64,000 nucleotides of DNA, taken from the NCBI GenBank assembly GCA_016717165.1, contig JADKGA010000004.1, positions 186,001-250,000 on the forward strand, in the 5' to 3' direction. This stretch comes from Candidatus Lutibacillus vidarii (lineage in GTDB: Bacteria > Actinomycetota > Actinomycetes > Actinomycetales > Dermatophilaceae). A model generated the notes under the pieces. That model saw only the letters and a list, made by a program, of their open reading frames with translations, did not search any database and had not been told where the DNA came from. Positions 62,120 through 64,000 of this stretch are shown here, piece by piece. The first letter of the stretch is position 1. Every line of letters begins with the position of its first letter. A program made the position numbers and the translations under genes.

Positions 62120-62512
62120 ATGACGGAGATGGGCAAGACGGAACGACGGCTCACCGCGAGCGCGACGGCGCTCGTCGGAGCCTTCCAGGTCGCCCTCGCT
62201 GCAGGTGCCCCATGGGGAGACTTGGCCTATGGCGCCGCCAACCCGGGGACACTGCCCGCCGGGTACCGAGCGGCCAGTGCCGGAGCCGCACTCGCCTGGG
62301 GTGCCACCACTGTTGCCATCACCCGTATGCCGATCCCCGTCACGCAGCGGGGGCGCAACGGACTCGCCGTCCTCGCTGCCGTCGGGCTGGTCGGCGCCGC
62401 GATGAATGCGATCTCGCCCAGCGTCGGCGAGCGGGCCCTGTGGGCCCCGGTCAGCCTCGCCATCGGTCTGGGCGCCCTGCGGCTAAGGTCGGTGGGGTCC
62501 GGCTCCCGATAA
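62120..62512 (+). CDS. small membrane protein, hypothetical
   Basis: 130 residues with four hydrophobic segments (ATALVGAFQVALAAGAP, AASAGAALAWGATTVAI, LAVLAAVGLVGAAMNAI, ALWAPVSLAIGLGALRL). ATG 62120; a weak GGCCCC precedes it. No family recognised. Convergent with the SRPBCC gene. Confidence 0.6.
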   Translation: MTEMGKTERRLTASATALVGAFQVALAAGAPWGDLAYGAANPGTLPAGYRAASAGAALAWGATTVAITRMPIPVTQRGRNGLAVLAAVGLVGAAMNAISPSVGERALWAPVSLAIGLGALRLRSVGSGSR

Positions 62513-62535
62513 CCGTCCGGTCGTCGCGGCCCAGG

Positions 62536-62940
62536 TCAGCGCGCGAACGTCGCGGCCTCGCTGTCGAGATAACGCTGCGCCGTCCGCGACGCGAGCACCC
62601 GGACCAGCGGCGCGAGCAGCCCGGACCACTCGAACCGCAGATCCAGCACTGACCCACCCTCGGCCGCCGTGACCGTGTGGGTCGCCGTGCTGACCAGCCC
62701 CGGGGAGCGAGCGACCCAGGTGAAGCCCTCGAGGGGGCGCCATACCGTCACGTCGTAGACGGCGGCCGGCAGCCCCGGCTGGCGCACCTCGAAGCGCGAG
62801 CCGACGCCCGTCGGGTCGGGGCCGCCGAGCCGGCGCACCGAGGTCACGGTGGGGAGCAGCTCGCCCCACCGTTCGACGTCGGCCATCAACCCCCAGATGT
62901 GCTCGACCGAGTGGGTACTGCGGGTCGTTGCTCGGGTCAT
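62536..62940 (-). CDS. SRPBCC family protein
   Basis: 134-residue helix-grip protein: TRSTHSVEHIWGLMADVERWGELLPTVTSVRRL is the family opening, then GVGSRFEVRQPGLPAAVYDVTVWRPLEGFTWVARSPGLVSTATHTV and a C-terminal helix. Ligand and role unknown. ATG 62940 with GGAAGG upstream. Confidence 0.82.
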   Translation of the reverse strand: MTRATTRSTHSVEHIWGLMADVERWGELLPTVTSVRRLGGPDPTGVGSRFEVRQPGLPAAVYDVTVWRPLEGFTWVARSPGLVSTATHTVTAAEGGSVLDLRFEWSGLLAPLVRVLASRTAQRYLDSEAATFAR

Positions 62941-63637
62941 GGTCGCTTCCTTCCTTCGGTATGCCGTGGACCGTGTCGCCGCCGACCGTACCCCCGGAGG
63001 GTGACCCTGTCTGCGGGCGCGGCGAGGCCGGTGAGCTCAACCCCGCCACGGTTGTTCGGGTCTGCCCCAGCTGCAGGCGTGGCACACCTGAACAACCGTG
63101 GCGGACACCGACTCAGGAGTGCGAGCGGCTGCTGACAAGCGCGCGAGCCCAGCGGCCACCGGCTCGACGAGGACGAGAAGCCCGGACACCTGAGCGTTCT
63201 CGAAAGCCGGCTCGCCGAGAGATGGCAAATGGCTGGAATCCGAGCCGATTCGGCGTGCCATACCAGCCATTTCCCATCTCTCGATGTGGGACAGCGCCGG
63301 CGCGGGGGCGGGGCGGGGGGCGGGACGCGAGCGCTTGAGCGCGCCGGTGCGGGTTGACGCCCGACCGCCAGGCTCCCGCCACCGCTCGACGCTCAGCCAC
63401 CCGTGCGCTACCTCTGTCGGCTCGCCGTCCTCCCACCAAGTCTCGGGAACCGACCGTGCTCCCCGTCCGGTGGCCGGCATTCGAACGTGCAGTATGCCGA
63501 AACCGGGCCGACATACTGGGGCATTTCGGGCGCGGGAAAGGACTTCTCACCGGCCGGTCGCATCCTCGGCGCCACGGTTGTTCGGTCGTGCCACGGTTGC
63601 AGGCGTGGCGAACCCGAACAACCGTGGCGGGCAGGAC
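62941..63637. repeat. gene-free stretch rich in palindromic repeats
   Basis: 697 bp without a supported gene. It contains: (1) 63043-63104, arms CCGCCACGGTTGTTCGGG and complement (one G-T); (2) 63217-63282, 20-bp arms GAGAGATGGCAAATGGCTGG and complement (one mismatch); (3) 63482-63545, palindrome family copy E4 (CGAACGTGCAGTATGCCG); (4) 63571-63630, a second copy of (1) with GCCACGGTTGTTCGG arms. Confidence 0.75.
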
Positions 63638-64000
63638 TCAGGTCCTCGAGCGACCGCGGACGAACGCGCCGACACCGGCGGCCACCAGGGCCGGCACGGT
63701 GAGGACCAGGAGTGCGGCCACCTGAGCCCAGGTGCGCGGGGCGCTGGGGTCGGCGGTCTCCACGCCGAGGAGCAGCCCGAGCGCACGGGAGATGGCGATG
63801 CTGCTGCCGACGAGCAGGGCCGCGAGGACCATCCTCGGTCGGAACCAGCGGCCGACCGCGAAGGCGACGCCGAGCAACGCGAGCAGGGTCACCTGGTTGG
63901 CGATATCCGAGGGTGAGCGGTCGACGAAGGCGATGCCAACCAGCGCCGCGACGAGGATCGCCCACCTGGTCGCGCCCGGACTGGTCTGCGCGGTCGACCC
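63638..64000 (-). CDS. membrane protein, N-terminus cut by window edge
   Basis: The frame is open from 64000 to the stop at 63638 (120 residues). At least four hydrophobic segments: RWAILVAALVGIAFVD, VTLLALLGVAFAVGRWF, MVLAALLVGSSIAISRALGLLLG and WAQVAALLVLTVPALVAAGVGAFV, ending GRSRT. The start is outside the window or hidden; a GTG at 63892 is internal to the coding-like stretch. No family recognised. Confidence 0.6.
   Translation of the reverse strand, partial: GSTAQTSPGATRWAILVAALVGIAFVDRSPSDIANQVTLLALLGVAFAVGRWFRPRMVLAALLVGSSIAISRALGLLLGVETADPSAPRTWAQVAALLVLTVPALVAAGVGAFVRGRSRT

Noticed and set aside
63037..63550. Overlapping open frames in the palindrome-rich stretch
   Set aside because: They run through inverted repeats, have no ribosome binding site or family pattern and shift between frames; treated as non-coding.

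Overview
The window is high-GC DNA of an actinomycete. GC-ending codons dominate, start codons are ATG or GTG behind GGAGG-type ribosome binding sites, and there are coenzyme F420 genes (a cofC-type guanylyltransferase, an Fgd-type dehydrogenase, a PPOX-class F420 protein), PucR, TetR, LacI and AraC regulators, PPK2, LtrA and an MMPL exporter. My best guess, from gene content and style only, is a Micrococcales member (Intrasporangiaceae-like). I see no tRNA, rRNA, transposase or prophage module. The heptamer GGCATAC/GTATGCC recurs throughout and shapes Ala-Tyr and Tyr-Ala codon choice.

Layout. 1-12 kb holds housekeeping and accessory genes: a cut-off acyl-CoA dehydrogenase, a PucR regulator, a RelA/SpoT-like synthetase, a cation/proton antiporter lying between two copies of a long palindrome with TTATCCACA arms, an esterase, a ZIP transporter, PPK2, a tocopherol-cyclase-like protein, a thioredoxin-rhodanese fusion behind a CsoR/CstR-type palindrome, and a DUF808 protein. 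12-21.7 kb is a carbohydrate locus: a P-loop kinase fused to a GH13 sucrose-phosphorylase-like domain, an ABC sugar importer without its ATPase (two permeases and a lipoprotein), a LacI regulator with two operators, and a divergent debranching-type glucosidase. 21.7-30.2 kb holds small metabolic and membrane genes, two candidate DtxR/IdeR iron boxes and a DUF4143 ATPase.

30.2-44.5 kb is a complete type I-E CRISPR-Cas locus. An array of 81 repeats is followed by cas2, cas1, cas6e, cas5e, cas7e, cse2, cse1 and cas3, all read on the minus strand, so the leader end is beside cas2. The three leader-proximal spacers are abnormally short, one repeat there is truncated, and only 44 bp separate cas2 from the array. 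Two spacers target the same site in two diverged sequences. Two degenerate I-E-like repeats lie on the far side of the operon.

45-64 kb is accessory DNA: a threonine/serine dehydratase, SRPBCC, DUF427, DUF4386 and DUF2157 proteins, three TetR regulators, an MMPL exporter, an F420-related operon, a phytanoyl-CoA-dioxygenase-like gene with a divergent AraC regulator, and a membrane gene running off the right edge. The gene-free stretches at 52.4, 53.6 and 57.5 kb carry an unusual repeat family: 28-bp tandem units closed by inverted CCTATGCCGTGCTCC termini. Other gene-free stretches carry palindromic repeats, one family ending in CGAACGTGCAGTA and two more at 63.0-63.6 kb.
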